Shown here: positions 1 to 8,524 of the stretch, in pieces
Layout of the letters: every line of letters begins with the position of its first letter
How positions within the stretch are numbered: the first letter of the stretch is position 1
Assembly (NCBI GenBank): GCA_964384215.1
Contig: CAYLLB010000028.1
Coordinates: forward strand, 1-64,000
Direction: 5' to 3'
From: JAJFUV01 sp964384215
GTDB taxonomy: Bacteria > Acidobacteriota > Terriglobia > Bryobacterales > Bryobacteraceae
DNA: 64,000 nucleotides
Made by a program: the position numbers and the translations under genes
The notes under the pieces: model-generated
The model's input: the letters and a program-made list of their open reading frames with translations, nothing else
What the model was told of the DNA's origin: nothing
Databases searched by the model: none

Positions 1-2
1 AA

Positions 3-500
3 CTCGAAGCCGCCCGGCGCAATGGCGCACGCTCCCGCGGCCCCAAGACGCCCGAGGGCAAAGCCCGTTCCTCCATGAACGCCCTCAAGCACGGCCGTTA
101 CGCCAAGCTCGCGTGCGTCCTCCGCAGCGAGAACAAGGACGCGTTCGACGACCTTCTCCAATCCCTCATTCGCCGCTTCCAGCCCGCCGACGAGGCCGAA
201 CTGAACCTCATCCTCGACCTCGCCTCCATCGATTGGCGCCTCGCCCGCATCGTGGCCGCCGAGTCCCGCATCCTGGATGTCAAAATCGATGTCCAAACCA
301 CTGCGTTCCTCGCCGCCCGCGAAAGGCAGCTCACTTTCCAGCGCCAAGCCGTCCTCAATCAGCTCCGCCAGCTTCGCAGGGACTGGCCCCTCCCCGCGCC
401 TCAGCCGCAACCCGTTGAATCCGAACCGGTTGACCCCGAAATTCCCGCCGCGACCGAACCCGGCGAACCCCCCGTAACCGCCCGCCCGGAGGCCGCTTGA
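3..500 (+). CDS. Hypothetical protein, 5' end outside the window
   Basis: The frame is open from the left edge, and the residues before the first ATG (position 75) read RNGARSRGPKTPEGKARSS followed by MNALKHG. This run looks like one conserved N-terminal block, so the gene very likely starts upstream and ATG 75 is internal. The visible 165 residues have a basic N-terminal block, a helical middle rich in Leu/Arg/Glu and a Pro/Glu-rich tail ending in a TGA at 498-500. I recall the PKTPEGK...NALKHG signature from uncharacterised proteins found in several copies in Acidobacteria and Planctomycetes. No function is known to me. Its convergent neighbour ends at 581, and the 80 bp between them show no clear hairpin. 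Confidence 0.7.
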   Translation, partial: LEAARRNGARSRGPKTPEGKARSSMNALKHGRYAKLACVLRSENKDAFDDLLQSLIRRFQPADEAELNLILDLASIDWRLARIVAAESRILDVKIDVQTTAFLAARERQLTFQRQAVLNQLRQLRRDWPLPAPQPQPVESEPVDPEIPAATEPGEPPVTARPEAA

Positions 501-580
501 CCCGTGACAAAATGCCATCCCGATCGTGAGGGGAAGCTACAGCAAAGCATCCGCCAAGTTAAATCCCACCGCGCAACTGT

Positions 581-1453
581 TTACTGCTCAAGTTCGCGCA
601 AAACATCGAGGAGGACAGTGCCTACCACCTGGAAGCTATCGGCGCTGAGCTTGTCGATGGTGTCTTTCTCCGTGTGCCAGTAAGAATTCGACGGACCGTA
701 GTCAAAATCGATCAGGTTTAGGGCATTCACGCCCAGACGCACAAAGGCGGCGTGGTCGTCCTCGACCAGGGAACCCTCGTTCAGAAAGTGCCTGTCATAG
801 CCTCTCCGTCGGGCGGCGCTCCACACCCGCGCGCGCAGGCCGGGTGAAGAGTACCCCTCTCTCAGGATGCCGAGATCCCGGTCTCCGATCATGTCTACGT
901 TAATGAGTGCCTTAATGCGGCCGAGCGTGCCGTCGGCGTTCCAGCGCGCGGCCAGGTGCTTGCTGCCGTAAACTCCGTCGGTCTCGGACCATTGCGCGAT
1001 GGCCTCCTCGCCGTCAAACCACACCAGATACACGTCGTGCTGGCGGGGCTGGCCGGCGAGCGCGCGAGCCATTTCCAACAGGAATCCGGTCGAGGCGCCC
1101 CCATCGTTGGCGCCAACGAAATTGATCCCCGGCATCACCTTGGTGTCGTAGTGGCCCGTGAAAACGATGGCCTGGCCAGAACGGCCCGGGAACCGCGCGA
1201 TGATGTTGGACATCCGGATGGGGCCGAGCGGCGTCGAAGCCGTAAACGTATCGTCCCACACCTGGCAGCCGCGCTTAGCCAGTTCCGCGCGCAGGTATGC
1301 CTGCTGTTTGTGCATGGCGGGCGAACCGGGAGTGCGCGGGCCGAGCGCCACCACGCGGCGAGTGTATTCGAGCGCCGATTGGCCGCTGAAGTCGCCGCCC
1401 GCGGCTAACGCAGCCGTGGCCAGAAGAGTCAGGATCGTTTGTATGCCGTACAT
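581..1453 (-). CDS. Secreted M28-family zinc peptidase, glutaminyl-cyclase-like
   Basis: I choose the ATG at 1453 (290 residues) because it starts a signal peptide (MYGIQTILTLLATAALAAGG); a longer frame to 1633 would run far into the upstream methyltransferase gene. The M28 metal and catalytic set is visible: His101 (GHYDT), Asp117 (GANDGG), Glu149/Glu150 (FDGEEA), Asp187 (NVDMIGD) and His260 (WHTEKDT). The block after the Glu pair (WSETDGVYGSKHLA) resembles glutaminyl-peptide cyclotransferases more than aminopeptidases. The product is probably exported and acts on peptides, either cyclising N-terminal Gln or cleaving. It overlaps the upstream methyltransferase gene by 25 bp, so the two are probably co-transcribed. 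Confidence 0.85.
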   Translation of the reverse strand: MYGIQTILTLLATAALAAGGDFSGQSALEYTRRVVALGPRTPGSPAMHKQQAYLRAELAKRGCQVWDDTFTASTPLGPIRMSNIIARFPGRSGQAIVFTGHYDTKVMPGINFVGANDGGASTGFLLEMARALAGQPRQHDVYLVWFDGEEAIAQWSETDGVYGSKHLAARWNADGTLGRIKALINVDMIGDRDLGILREGYSSPGLRARVWSAARRRGYDRHFLNEGSLVEDDHAAFVRLGVNALNLIDFDYGPSNSYWHTEKDTIDKLSADSFQVVGTVLLDVLRELEQ

Positions 1454-2118
1454 ATGTAACCGAGAGTGAAATCGCGCCGCGGGTCGAGTCGGTCGAGCAG
1501 TGGGGCGAGGAGAGCGGGTGGCGTCAGAAACAGCGCCGCCAGAGGGAACAGGATTCCGGGGAAGAACTGCAAGCCGTTCAGGAGCCGCCGTGAGATCAGG
1601 CGGAAGTAGCCCCCGACAGGGCGGATTTCGCACCGCTCGAAGCCGGCTTGCTCAAGCAGCCAGGCGCATCCGAACCGGGTGTAGCGAAAGTAGTCGTGGG
1701 GCGCCTGGTGCACTTCCCATTCCTGCGGAACGACGAGCAGCAGCCGGCCGCCCGGTTCCAGGGTGCGCGCGATTTCACGCAGCACGCGGGCCGGCTCGCG
1801 CACGTGCTCGAGGGTGACGATGTTCAGACAGGCGTCGAAGACGCCTTCGTGAAAAGGAAGCGCGGACAGATCTCCGATCACGTCGAGTTCGCGATAATTC
1901 CAGTTTGCGTCCCCGATGCCCAGGTCGAATCCCACGTACTGCTGCCTGCAGAAGTGACTACGGTAGGCGCCTTCGCCTGCTCCCGCGTCCAACACGCGCG
2001 CGCTTGTGGAGAGCGCGGCAGCGAAGCTCCGCACCGCCTCCTCGGTTTCCTGCTCGAAATAGAAGAGGTACCGGCGCAGAAAGCCGGGCAGCACGCGCTG
2101 TATGCGGCGGTAGATCAT
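1429..2118 (-). CDS. Class I SAM-dependent methyltransferase
   Basis: This 229-residue protein has the Rossmann glycine motif VLDAGAGEGAY near residue 42, an acidic strand-end GFDLG that would bind the SAM ribose, and the post-motif LEHVREPARVLREIARTLEPGG typical of methyltransferase fold 11. A hydrophobic C-terminal stretch (FFPGILFPLAALFLTPPALLAPLL) may associate with the membrane. It is the last methyltransferase of a three-gene minus-strand set (glycosyltransferase, methyltransferase, methyltransferase), with an ATGA overlap to the gene before it. The set suggests modification of a cell-surface glycan or lipid; the substrate cannot be read from sequence. Confidence 0.85.
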   Translation of the reverse strand: MIYRRIQRVLPGFLRRYLFYFEQETEEAVRSFAAALSTSARVLDAGAGEGAYRSHFCRQQYVGFDLGIGDANWNYRELDVIGDLSALPFHEGVFDACLNIVTLEHVREPARVLREIARTLEPGGRLLLVVPQEWEVHQAPHDYFRYTRFGCAWLLEQAGFERCEIRPVGGYFRLISRRLLNGLQFFPGILFPLAALFLTPPALLAPLLDRLDPRRDFTLGYICTAYKRS

Positions 2119-3110
2119 GATTTCTTGCGCGCTTCCACCATTATGGTAGAGCCGGCGTGGCAGGCGGCTTCAAGCATCGCAAACGGCAGGCAGGCCGCGG
2201 TCAGGCCGCAGTACACAAGGTCCTTGAACAGCCGCCAGTTCGGGGTTTCCGGAACGCGGCGAATGCGGCGCGCCATGGGGTCGAGCGACGGCGCCAGGCT
2301 GGTTGCCATTCCCGCGGGGTTGTCGCGCAAGGAGAAGTACTTGGTCCGCACCACTTCGAAGCCGCATTGGTCGAGCAAGACTTCGAGCTCCCTGGGACGG
2401 AAGGTGAGCAGGTGGCGCGGGACATCCAAACCGATCCAGTTCTCACCGAGCAGCAGGAACTGCCAGCATTGCGCGTTGGGGACTTGCACGACGAGGCGCC
2501 CATCCGGCTTGAGCAGTTCGTGCGCCGATTGCAGGTAGGCTGCGGGTTCGTAAAGGTGCTCGAGCACATGGAACATGGTGACCACGGCGAAACTGCCCGG
2601 CGCGAAAGGTGCGCGGGAAAGGCTACAGCACACGGCCGGTACCCCATTGTTTGTCCACGCGACCGCGGCGGCTTGCAGACAGAAGTCCAACCCGAAGACT
2701 GGCAGGCCCTTCTCGGCCATGAGGCGCAAGAACAGCCCGCCCCCGCAACCGACATCCAGTATGGGGCCCTTCTCCCCACATCCGCTCAGAGCCTGTCCGA
2801 CAAAGCGCGTGTGATCGCACAGCACGGTCCGGCGGTAACGCTCCACCCATTGTCCGGCGGCTTCCATCTCGGGAACGTACCAGTAGTTGTCCGGATAGTA
2901 TTGCCGCAGTTCGGTGGGATCGGGCCATGGCTGGAGCCGGAGCAGGCGGCAGCGGCGGCATTCGACGATGGAAAAGACCTTCGTTGTACTGCGGTACAGA
3001 CGGTCGGTAGCGGTGAACAGCGTCCGCGATTCGGCGTCGCCGCAGGCCGGGCAAACGCTCGCCTTCTCCGGCGCCGGCCCTTTGAGCGTGTTGTTCAACG
3101 CTTGACTCAC
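2115..3110 (-). CDS. Zinc-ribbon class I SAM methyltransferase
   Basis: This 331-residue protein starts at GTG 3110, with AGGTGA a few bases upstream as ribosome binding site. The N-terminus carries a Cys4 zinc ribbon (CPACGD ... CRRCR), followed by a SAM-binding motif (ILDVGCGGGLFL) and the FHVLEHLYEPAAYL block of methyltransferase fold 11. This zinc ribbon plus methyltransferase layout is common in O-antigen and sugar C- or O-methyltransferases. The C-terminal hydrophobic segment may anchor it. It overlaps the downstream methyltransferase by 4 bp (ATGA) and follows a family 2 glycosyltransferase by 9 bp, which supports a role in polysaccharide synthesis. Confidence 0.85.
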   Translation of the reverse strand: MSQALNNTLKGPAPEKASVCPACGDAESRTLFTATDRLYRSTTKVFSIVECRRCRLLRLQPWPDPTELRQYYPDNYWYVPEMEAAGQWVERYRRTVLCDHTRFVGQALSGCGEKGPILDVGCGGGLFLRLMAEKGLPVFGLDFCLQAAAVAWTNNGVPAVCCSLSRAPFAPGSFAVVTMFHVLEHLYEPAAYLQSAHELLKPDGRLVVQVPNAQCWQFLLLGENWIGLDVPRHLLTFRPRELEVLLDQCGFEVVRTKYFSLRDNPAGMATSLAPSLDPMARRIRRVPETPNWRLFKDLVYCGLTAACLPFAMLEAACHAGSTIMVEARKKS

Positions 3111-3119
3111 TCGATCACC

Positions 3120-4157
3120 TCATTCGACGAAGGCCCGCACCGGCGGGCAGTTCTCCAATACCAGGCGTCGTACCTGGGCCGGAGCAAGCCGCCGGAACCG
3201 CTTGACCTGGCTGCGCTTGGCCAGGATCCTCGGCAGCAGGAGCAACGCCTGCCAGTCGCCCCGCACAAACGCGGCGGCCAGCCGCGCCTTGCCTGCTGCG
3301 CCAGTGAAGCGCGCCGCGTCGCCGCGTCCCGCCAGTGCGGCGCGAAGGCCGGCCAGCAACCGCACCGTGTAATAGAAACCGTTGAGCCAGAGCAGGCTCC
3401 ACGGGAAAAGCTTGGCGGCCAATAGCACACGGTTGCGCTCGATCAATTCCATGCGGCGCGCCGATTCGATACCCAAGCTCGATCCGCGCCGGTGCCGGAC
3501 CACGGCCGTGGGCTCGTACATGCACGTCCAGCCCGCAATCCTTCCTCGCAGGCCCAATTCGGCATCGTCGCCGTAAGCAAAGAAATCCTCGTCGAAGCCA
3601 CCAATCTCGTCCAGCATCGCGCGGCGGTACATCGCAGCGCAACCGTCGGGCCACAGGACTTCTTCCCGGCGGTCGTAGCGGCCGTCGTCCGGCTCGCCGG
3701 TCCCGCGGCCGCGATTTTGCCCATCGGGGTATATCAGATGGCCCGCCTTGTCGATCCTTCCGGGATCGTCGTAAGAGAGAATCTTGGACGCCGCCATGCC
3801 TACCCGCGGGTGCTCATCAAAGCAGCCGCGCAGAGCCATGAGCCATTCCGGATCAGCCTCCGCGTCGTTGTTGAGCAGGGCGACGAAAGCACCGCGCGCC
3901 TCCGCGATTCCCTGATTGTTGGCGGCGCAGAAGCCAAGATTCACAGTATTGCGGATCAATCTCAACCGGAGACGCCCGGGGCGGATGAATACCTCCTCCA
4001 CCATCTCCGCTGAGCCGTCCCGCGAACCGTTGTCTACCACAATGACTTCAAAGTGAACGCCGCGTTGGCGCTCCAGCGATTCCAGGCAGGATCTCAACAG
4101 ATCCTTGCGATTCCAGTTGAGCACAACCACCGAAATGTCCGATGCGCTGTCGCTCAC
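3120..4157 (-). CDS. Family 2 glycosyltransferase, rhamnosyltransferase-like
   Basis: This 345-residue protein begins with the GT2 Rossmann strand (VVVLNWNRKDLLRSCLESL), has a DxD-type site in LLNNDAEADP and the acceptor block GGFDEDFFAYGDDAELGLR. This pattern fits GT-A enzymes that transfer a sugar from a nucleotide donor to polysaccharide or lipid acceptors at the cytoplasmic membrane. The start is GTG 4157. A TATAAT on the minus strand (4173-4168) sits only about 10 bp before it, so the mRNA leader may be very short, or the true start may lie slightly further in. It leads the three-gene surface-glycan set and is divergent from the RodZ-like gene. Confidence 0.88.
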   Translation of the reverse strand: MSDSASDISVVVLNWNRKDLLRSCLESLERQRGVHFEVIVVDNGSRDGSAEMVEEVFIRPGRLRLRLIRNTVNLGFCAANNQGIAEARGAFVALLNNDAEADPEWLMALRGCFDEHPRVGMAASKILSYDDPGRIDKAGHLIYPDGQNRGRGTGEPDDGRYDRREEVLWPDGCAAMYRRAMLDEIGGFDEDFFAYGDDAELGLRGRIAGWTCMYEPTAVVRHRRGSSLGIESARRMELIERNRVLLAAKLFPWSLLWLNGFYYTVRLLAGLRAALAGRGDAARFTGAAGKARLAAAFVRGDWQALLLLPRILAKRSQVKRFRRLAPAQVRRLVLENCPPVRAFVE

Positions 4158-4167
4158 TGCCTGTAGT

Positions 4168-4173
4168 ATTATA
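4168..4173 (-). promoter_or_regulatory. Possible -10 box for the glycosyltransferase operon
   Basis: The minus strand reads TATAAT here, 10 bp before the GTG start at 4157. No good -35 lies 16-18 bp upstream. An AGTA-CAG-TACT inverted repeat falls in the same 41 bp divergent gap. The box is a perfect hexamer, but the promoter call is weak. Confidence 0.25.
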
Positions 4174-4198
4174 GCGTCAGGGAAGTACAGTACTAGCG

Positions 4199-5038
4199 AT
4201 GGAATCGGCAGGCGAGCGACTGCGAAGGGTGCGGCTCGAACGGGGGTTGGATGTCCGTGCCATTGCAGGGGAGTTGCGCATCAGCGCGCGCTATCTGGAA
4301 GCTATTGAAAACGGGGATCTTAAGGCTCTGCCGGGCGGTTTCTTCTCAAAGAGTTTCTACCGCCAGTACGGTACCTACCTGGGCGTATGCGATCAGCAGT
4401 TCGAAGCCGCGGTAGATGCCCTTTTCATTAGCGAGGAGGCGGTGCCCCTGGGCGCGAACAGCCCCTTGGACAGCGCCCCCGGCATTGCGCCCATGCCTAC
4501 CGCCTCGAAGCGAGGGCGGGCGCGCAAGCCATTGATTTCGCTGGCCGTGCTGCTGCTGGTGGTGGCTGCCTGCTCCGGGATGTTCGCTCTTTGGCAGCGG
4601 TTGCAGCAAACCAATCCCATCGAACAGGCTGTTCGCGCCACACCGGCGACGCCCGCGCCGAACGCGCCGCAGGTCGCGCCAACCGCACAGGCTCTGAACG
4701 CGCTTCCGGCATCCTCCACGCCTGAGCCGGCCACTCCGGTCTCCGCCGTGCCCAGCGGCGTGGTGCTCAACTTGTCGGCCACCGAACAGGTGTGGATTTC
4801 GGTGACTTCAGAGGGTAAAGTCCTTTTCAGCGGTGTGTTGGAACCGAGCCAGAGCAAGGCACTCGATACGGGCGATAACGCGCGGATACTCATCGGCAAC
4901 GCCGGCGGCTTGGACGTGCAATGGAAAGGCCGTTCGCTCGGCCCGATTGGACCGCGCGGCCAGGTGCGGATCCTGGTGTTGAAGCCGGAAGGCTTTGAGA
5001 TCCTGCCGCCAAAGAAGGACGCGCAGCCGAAGCTCTAG
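4199..5038 (+). CDS. RodZ-like helix-turn-helix membrane protein
   Basis: This 279-residue protein has three visible parts. Residues 5-60 form an XRE-type helix-turn-helix (ERLRRVRLERGLDVRAIAGE ... ISARYLEAIENGD). A single membrane segment follows at about 111-132 (PLISLAVLLLVVAACSGMFAL). After a Pro/Ala-rich linker, a C-terminal DUF4115 domain runs from about 180 to 270. This is the RodZ architecture; RodZ links the MreB cytoskeleton to the cell-wall elongation machinery. Whether this copy has that job is an inference, since mreB is not in the window. It ends with a 4 bp convergent overlap with pgsA. Confidence 0.8.
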   Translation: MESAGERLRRVRLERGLDVRAIAGELRISARYLEAIENGDLKALPGGFFSKSFYRQYGTYLGVCDQQFEAAVDALFISEEAVPLGANSPLDSAPGIAPMPTASKRGRARKPLISLAVLLLVVAACSGMFALWQRLQQTNPIEQAVRATPATPAPNAPQVAPTAQALNALPASSTPEPATPVSAVPSGVVLNLSATEQVWISVTSEGKVLFSGVLEPSQSKALDTGDNARILIGNAGGLDVQWKGRSLGPIGPRGQVRILVLKPEGFEILPPKKDAQPKL

Positions 5039-5703
5039 TTCGCCGCGGTTTTTTCCGCCTGCCGCAGCTTCCGCCGTTCCGCCACTTTGCGGAGTCGGCG
5101 TTCTCTTTCCAGGCGGAAGAGTTCCTGGCGGCGGCGGCGTTTTACGCGGATGTCAAGGGTCCGCCAGAACTTCCGGAAGTAATCGATGGCGGAAATGAAA
5201 CTGAAAGCCACTACCGCCCACATGCAGAGCACGCCGGCCGTTCGCAGATTGTCCCAGCGAATGCCCAGGATGACCACAGAAACCGCCAGCACCTGCGAGA
5301 TCATCTTCGTTTTGCCGAGATCGCTGGCCCTGATGGTATAGCCTTCCGCGGCGGCGATACTACGCAGGCCCGAAACCGCGAACTCGCGGCCGACGATCAG
5401 GATGACCATCCAGGCGGGAACGCGCTGCATTTCCACCAGCGACACCAGGGCGGCCGAGATGAGGAGTTTGTCCGCGATCGGATCGAGCAGTGTGCCCACG
5501 GTGGTCACCTGGCGCCACCGCCTGGCAAGGTATCCGTCCAGCAGATCCGTGACGGCGGCGGCCAGGAAGATGCCTAGGGCGAGCAAGTCGTTGCTCACGG
5601 CGAAAGTACCCAAATCCAAACTGCGCTTGTCGGCCACCAACACAGCCACCAGCAGGGGCACGAAGAAGATCCGCAGAATAGTAAGAAGATTCGGGAGATT
5701 CAT
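5035..5703 (-). CDS. pgsA: CDP-diacylglycerol-glycerol-3-phosphate phosphatidyltransferase
   Basis: This 222-residue integral membrane protein carries the full CDP-alcohol phosphotransferase signature: Asp53, Asp56-Gly57, Ala60-Arg61, Gly70, Asp74 and Asp78 (DLLDGYLARR ... GTLLDPIAD). It would make phosphatidylglycerol phosphate, the committed step to phosphatidylglycerol and cardiolipin. The N-terminal MNLPNLLTILRI is typical of PgsA. An unusually basic tail (RVKRRRRQELFRLERERRLR) extends beyond the conserved core, so the protein is longer than the roughly 180 residues common for the family. It lies 73 bp downstream of hflX on the same strand. Confidence 0.92.
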   Translation of the reverse strand: MNLPNLLTILRIFFVPLLVAVLVADKRSLDLGTFAVSNDLLALGIFLAAAVTDLLDGYLARRWRQVTTVGTLLDPIADKLLISAALVSLVEMQRVPAWMVILIVGREFAVSGLRSIAAAEGYTIRASDLGKTKMISQVLAVSVVILGIRWDNLRTAGVLCMWAVVAFSFISAIDYFRKFWRTLDIRVKRRRRQELFRLERERRLRKVAERRKLRQAEKTAAN

Positions 5704-5776
5704 CTGCTAGAACAAATATAAAACACCCGGGCCCTCGCGGGACCGCCTTGGACAACTTTGCGCAACCGGAAGAGCG

Positions 5777-7111
5777 CTACTGGCCGGGATCCTGCACATA
5801 TTCGCGAAGCCGGCGGAGCAGGGACTCGGCCACCTCAGCCTCCACCAGGCAGCCGTCTTCGGTATAAACAAGCGAGGTCACCTTGGCCTGCCGGTGCAGC
5901 AGATCCACCGCTGCCATCGCGGCCATCGGAATCCGAAAACGTACAGAGCAGACCGGGTCCGCGGGAAGAATCTCATCGAGCGTGGCGAGCAATTGATCGC
6001 ATCCTTCTCCGGACCGCGCGGAGATAGCTGCCGTGCGCGCCTGAAAATCGCTGCCGACGCCGTCTATCAGCCGCCGGCAGACTGATTCCCGGTCTTCGGC
6101 GGTCCCTCCCACGAGATCGAACTTGTTGAACGCCACCATGTGGGGTTTGGCGCTGGCGCCGATTTCAGACAGCACCTTCAGCACGTGGGCGGTCTCGCCG
6201 ATGGCTTTGGGCGAGGAAGCATCCACCACGTGAAGCAGCAGCGTGGCTTCGGTGACTTCCTCCAGTGTCGCCCGGAACGCCTCCACCAGAGTCGTCGGCA
6301 GATTCCGTATGAATCCCACCGTGTCGCTCAGCAGCACGCGGCGATGGCTTGGCAGGGTGATGAGGCGCACGGTCGGGTCGAGCGTGGCGAACATCTTCGC
6401 GTCGGTCAACACTTCGGCGCCGGTCATCCGGTTGAACAAGGTGGACTTGCCAGCGTTGGTATAGCCGACCAGGGCGACCGTGGCCAGCGGCACCGATTGG
6501 CGCTGGCGCCGTTGCACGCCGCGCGAGGCGCGCACGCTCTCGAGGTCTTTCTCCACCTTGCGAATACGCCGGTGGATGCGGCGCCGGTCGGTCTCTAGCT
6601 GTGTTTCGCCCGGACCTCGGGTGCCAATACCGCCGCCGAGACGCGACATCATGATCCCGCGGCCTGCCAGGCGCGGAAGCAGGTAATTCAACTGCGCCAG
6701 TTCGACCTGCAATTGGCCTTCACGCGTTCGCGCACGCCGGGCGAAGATGTCCAGGATCAATTGCGTCCGGTCGATGACGCGGCAATCGAGTTCGCGTTCC
6801 AGGTTGCGCTGTTGCGTGGGTGTGAGTTCCCGGTCGAAGATAACCAGATCCGGATCGAGCGCCTTCACCTGGAGCGCAAGCTCCTCCACTTTGCCCGAAC
6901 CGACCAGCGTGGCGGCTTCCGCATTGGGCCGCGACTGAAGAGTGGAGGAGAGGATTTCGGCGCCCGCGCTGGAGGCCAGCGACGCCAACTCCTCCATGGA
7001 TTCCTCCGCTGTGTAAGCCGGACCGGATGGTTGCGCGGGCGGCCGCGCGGATGCGTGTGCGCGAACCTCCAGGCCCACAAGCAAGGCGCGTTCCCGGACT
7101 GCCGGCGGCAA
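5777..7111 (-). CDS. hflX: GTPase HflX
   Basis: This 444-residue protein has the HflX N-terminal domain (ERALLVGLEVRAH, then the SGKVEELALQ and FDRELTPTQQRNLE blocks), the glycine-rich linker GRGIMMSRLGGGIGTRGPGE, and a G domain with G1 GYTNAGKST, G3 DTVGF and G4 NKFD. HflX binds 50S ribosomes and rescues or splits stalled ribosomes. The start appears to be TTG 7111; no ATG gives a full N-terminal domain, and GGAGG of the hfq 3' end lies about 15 bases upstream. It follows hfq by 9 bp, the classic hfq-hflX pair. Confidence 0.95.
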   Translation of the reverse strand: MPPAVRERALLVGLEVRAHASARPPAQPSGPAYTAEESMEELASLASSAGAEILSSTLQSRPNAEAATLVGSGKVEELALQVKALDPDLVIFDRELTPTQQRNLERELDCRVIDRTQLILDIFARRARTREGQLQVELAQLNYLLPRLAGRGIMMSRLGGGIGTRGPGETQLETDRRRIHRRIRKVEKDLESVRASRGVQRRQRQSVPLATVALVGYTNAGKSTLFNRMTGAEVLTDAKMFATLDPTVRLITLPSHRRVLLSDTVGFIRNLPTTLVEAFRATLEEVTEATLLLHVVDASSPKAIGETAHVLKVLSEIGASAKPHMVAFNKFDLVGGTAEDRESVCRRLIDGVGSDFQARTAAISARSGEGCDQLLATLDEILPADPVCSVRFRIPMAAMAAVDLLHRQAKVTSLVYTEDGCLVEAEVAESLLRRLREYVQDPGQ

Positions 7112-7120
7112 CGCGATAAC

Positions 7121-7414
7121 CTAAACCTCCGTGCCGTGCCCGCCAGGAGGCAATGGCGTGCCGCTGGACGCAGCCATCGTCTGCGGTACAGGAGCGGCAA
7201 CGTGCGCCGCGCGCGTCACCACCACGGTAGAGATGGCGTGCTTGAAAATCAGCTGCTCCTGATTGTTCGACTCCAGGATCACCGAGTACTTGTCAAAACT
7301 CTTGATTCGCCCCGAAAGTTTCACTCCGCTCATCAGGTAAATGGTGAGGAACGTCTTGTCTTTCCGCGCATTGTTTAGAAACGCTTCTTGTATGTTTTGC
7401 GCCAATTTGTCCAT
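7121..7414 (-). CDS. hfq: RNA chaperone Hfq
   Basis: This 97-residue protein contains Sm1 and Sm2: QEAFLNNARKDKTFLTIYL, then SGVKLSGRIKSFDKYSVIL, then the RNA-binding IFKHAIST, which corresponds to the YKHA motif with Ile-Phe in place of Tyr. Hfq forms a hexameric ring that binds sRNAs and U-rich or A-rich RNA. The C-terminal tail (about 25 residues, Pro/Gly-rich) is of medium length. hflX follows 9 bp downstream. A plausible sigma-70 promoter lies at 7493-7521, giving a leader of about 70 bases. Confidence 0.96.
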   Translation of the reverse strand: MDKLAQNIQEAFLNNARKDKTFLTIYLMSGVKLSGRIKSFDKYSVILESNNQEQLIFKHAISTVVVTRAAHVAAPVPQTMAASSGTPLPPGGHGTEV

Positions 7415-7492
7415 AACACGCCCTCTCCGCCCGCAACCGGGCCGTTTCAGCCAGCTTCACCCAACCAAAGCCCGCAAGTACCCCTTCTCTGA

Positions 7493-7521
7493 ATCATATA
7501 CGAAACGGCGAGAGGCGTAAA
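7493..7521 (-). promoter_or_regulatory. Predicted sigma-70 promoter of hfq-hflX
   Basis: On the minus strand, TTTACG (-35, 7521-7516) and TATGAT (-10, 7498-7493) are separated by exactly 17 bp. They match the consensus at 4/6 and 5/6 positions and lie about 80 bp upstream of the hfq ATG at 7414. The box is shared with the divergent gap to the CDF transporter. Confidence 0.42.
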
Positions 7522-7567
7522 CTCATTGTGCAAGCGGCCCGCATTCGCGCTGGGCTATAGTTCAAAG

Positions 7568-8473
7568 ATGGATGATGCCGGCCGCATCGGCAGGCGGGTC
7601 GCCGCCGTGAGCATGGCCGCCAGCGGCACGCTCGCACTGGTCAAGATCGTCGTAGGTCTATTAGCCGGATCGACTTCGGTGGTGGCGGACGGCGTCGAAT
7701 CGGCCAGCGACGTGCTCGCCAGCGGCATGGTGTTTCTCGGCCTGCTCGTGGCGTCCCGGCCGGCCGATGCCAAACACCCGTACGGGCACGGCCGGTTCGA
7801 GATCCTTACAGGCCTCGGCGTCGGCATGATCCTGACAGGCACCGGCACGGCGATCTGTGTGCGATCGCTCGAACTTGTGGGCAAGACGCACGCCGCCCCG
7901 CAAGGTTATGCTGTCTGGGCGCTGGTGCTCTCCATTGTCGTGAAATCCTTGCTGTCCTGGTTCAAGTTTCACTTCGGGAGGAAGATCAACAGCGCGGCCC
8001 TCATGGCCGATGCCTGGAACGACACTGTAGATATTCTGTCGGGCACCGTCGCCCTGTGCGCGCTGTCATTGACCCTGCACGATCCGGTGCGGTTCCTGGC
8101 CGCGGATCACTACGGCGGGTTCGCCGTCGGATTGCTGGTCATTCTCCTGGGGATACGGGTGGTGCGGGATACATCCTACGAATTGATGGACACCATGCCC
8201 GAGGACCGCCTGATGACCGAGATAAGGAGCGCGGCCATGGCCGTGCCCGGCGTGCTCGGCGTCGAGAAGTGCTACGCGCGCAAGACCGGCTTCAAGTACC
8301 ACGTGGACATCCACCTGGAGGTGGACCCGCGCATGACCGTCTGGGCCTCGCACGAAATCGCGACGGAAGTGCGGTTCAAGATCCGGAAACAGTTGGACTG
8401 GGTTGCGGATGTGCTCGTGCACGTGGAGCCCCATCCGGAGCCTTCCGGCCGCGAGGAGGTTCAGACAGAATAA
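7568..8473 (+). CDS. Cation diffusion facilitator metal exporter
   Basis: From ATG 7568 the protein has 301 residues; an in-frame TTG or GTG further up would add an N-terminus unlike the family. Six membrane segments are visible, with the metal-site segments VADGVESASDVLAS (TM2) and ALMADAWNDTVDILSG (TM5), the loop motif KHPYGHGRFE, and a C-terminal cytoplasmic domain (ERLMTEIRSAAMAVPGV-like stretch, then HVDIHLEVDP). The family exports Zn2+, Fe2+ or Mn2+ in exchange for protons. TM2 has Asp-Glu and TM5 Asp-Asn-Asp-Asp in place of the HxxxD often seen in zinc exporters, so the metal is not certain. Confidence 0.9.
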   Translation: MDDAGRIGRRVAAVSMAASGTLALVKIVVGLLAGSTSVVADGVESASDVLASGMVFLGLLVASRPADAKHPYGHGRFEILTGLGVGMILTGTGTAICVRSLELVGKTHAAPQGYAVWALVLSIVVKSLLSWFKFHFGRKINSAALMADAWNDTVDILSGTVALCALSLTLHDPVRFLAADHYGGFAVGLLVILLGIRVVRDTSYELMDTMPEDRLMTEIRSAAMAVPGVLGVEKCYARKTGFKYHVDIHLEVDPRMTVWASHEIATEVRFKIRKQLDWVADVLVHVEPHPEPSGREEVQTE

Positions 8474-8524
8474 TCCCGCCTACGGCCGGCTGCCGCCACG
8501 ATACAATCGAGAGAGCTTCCCTCC

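Noticed and set aside
2157..3425. Long open frame on the plus strand opposite the methyltransferase genes
   Set aside because: It mirrors the codon pattern of two well-supported minus-strand genes in GC-rich DNA and has no family motif.
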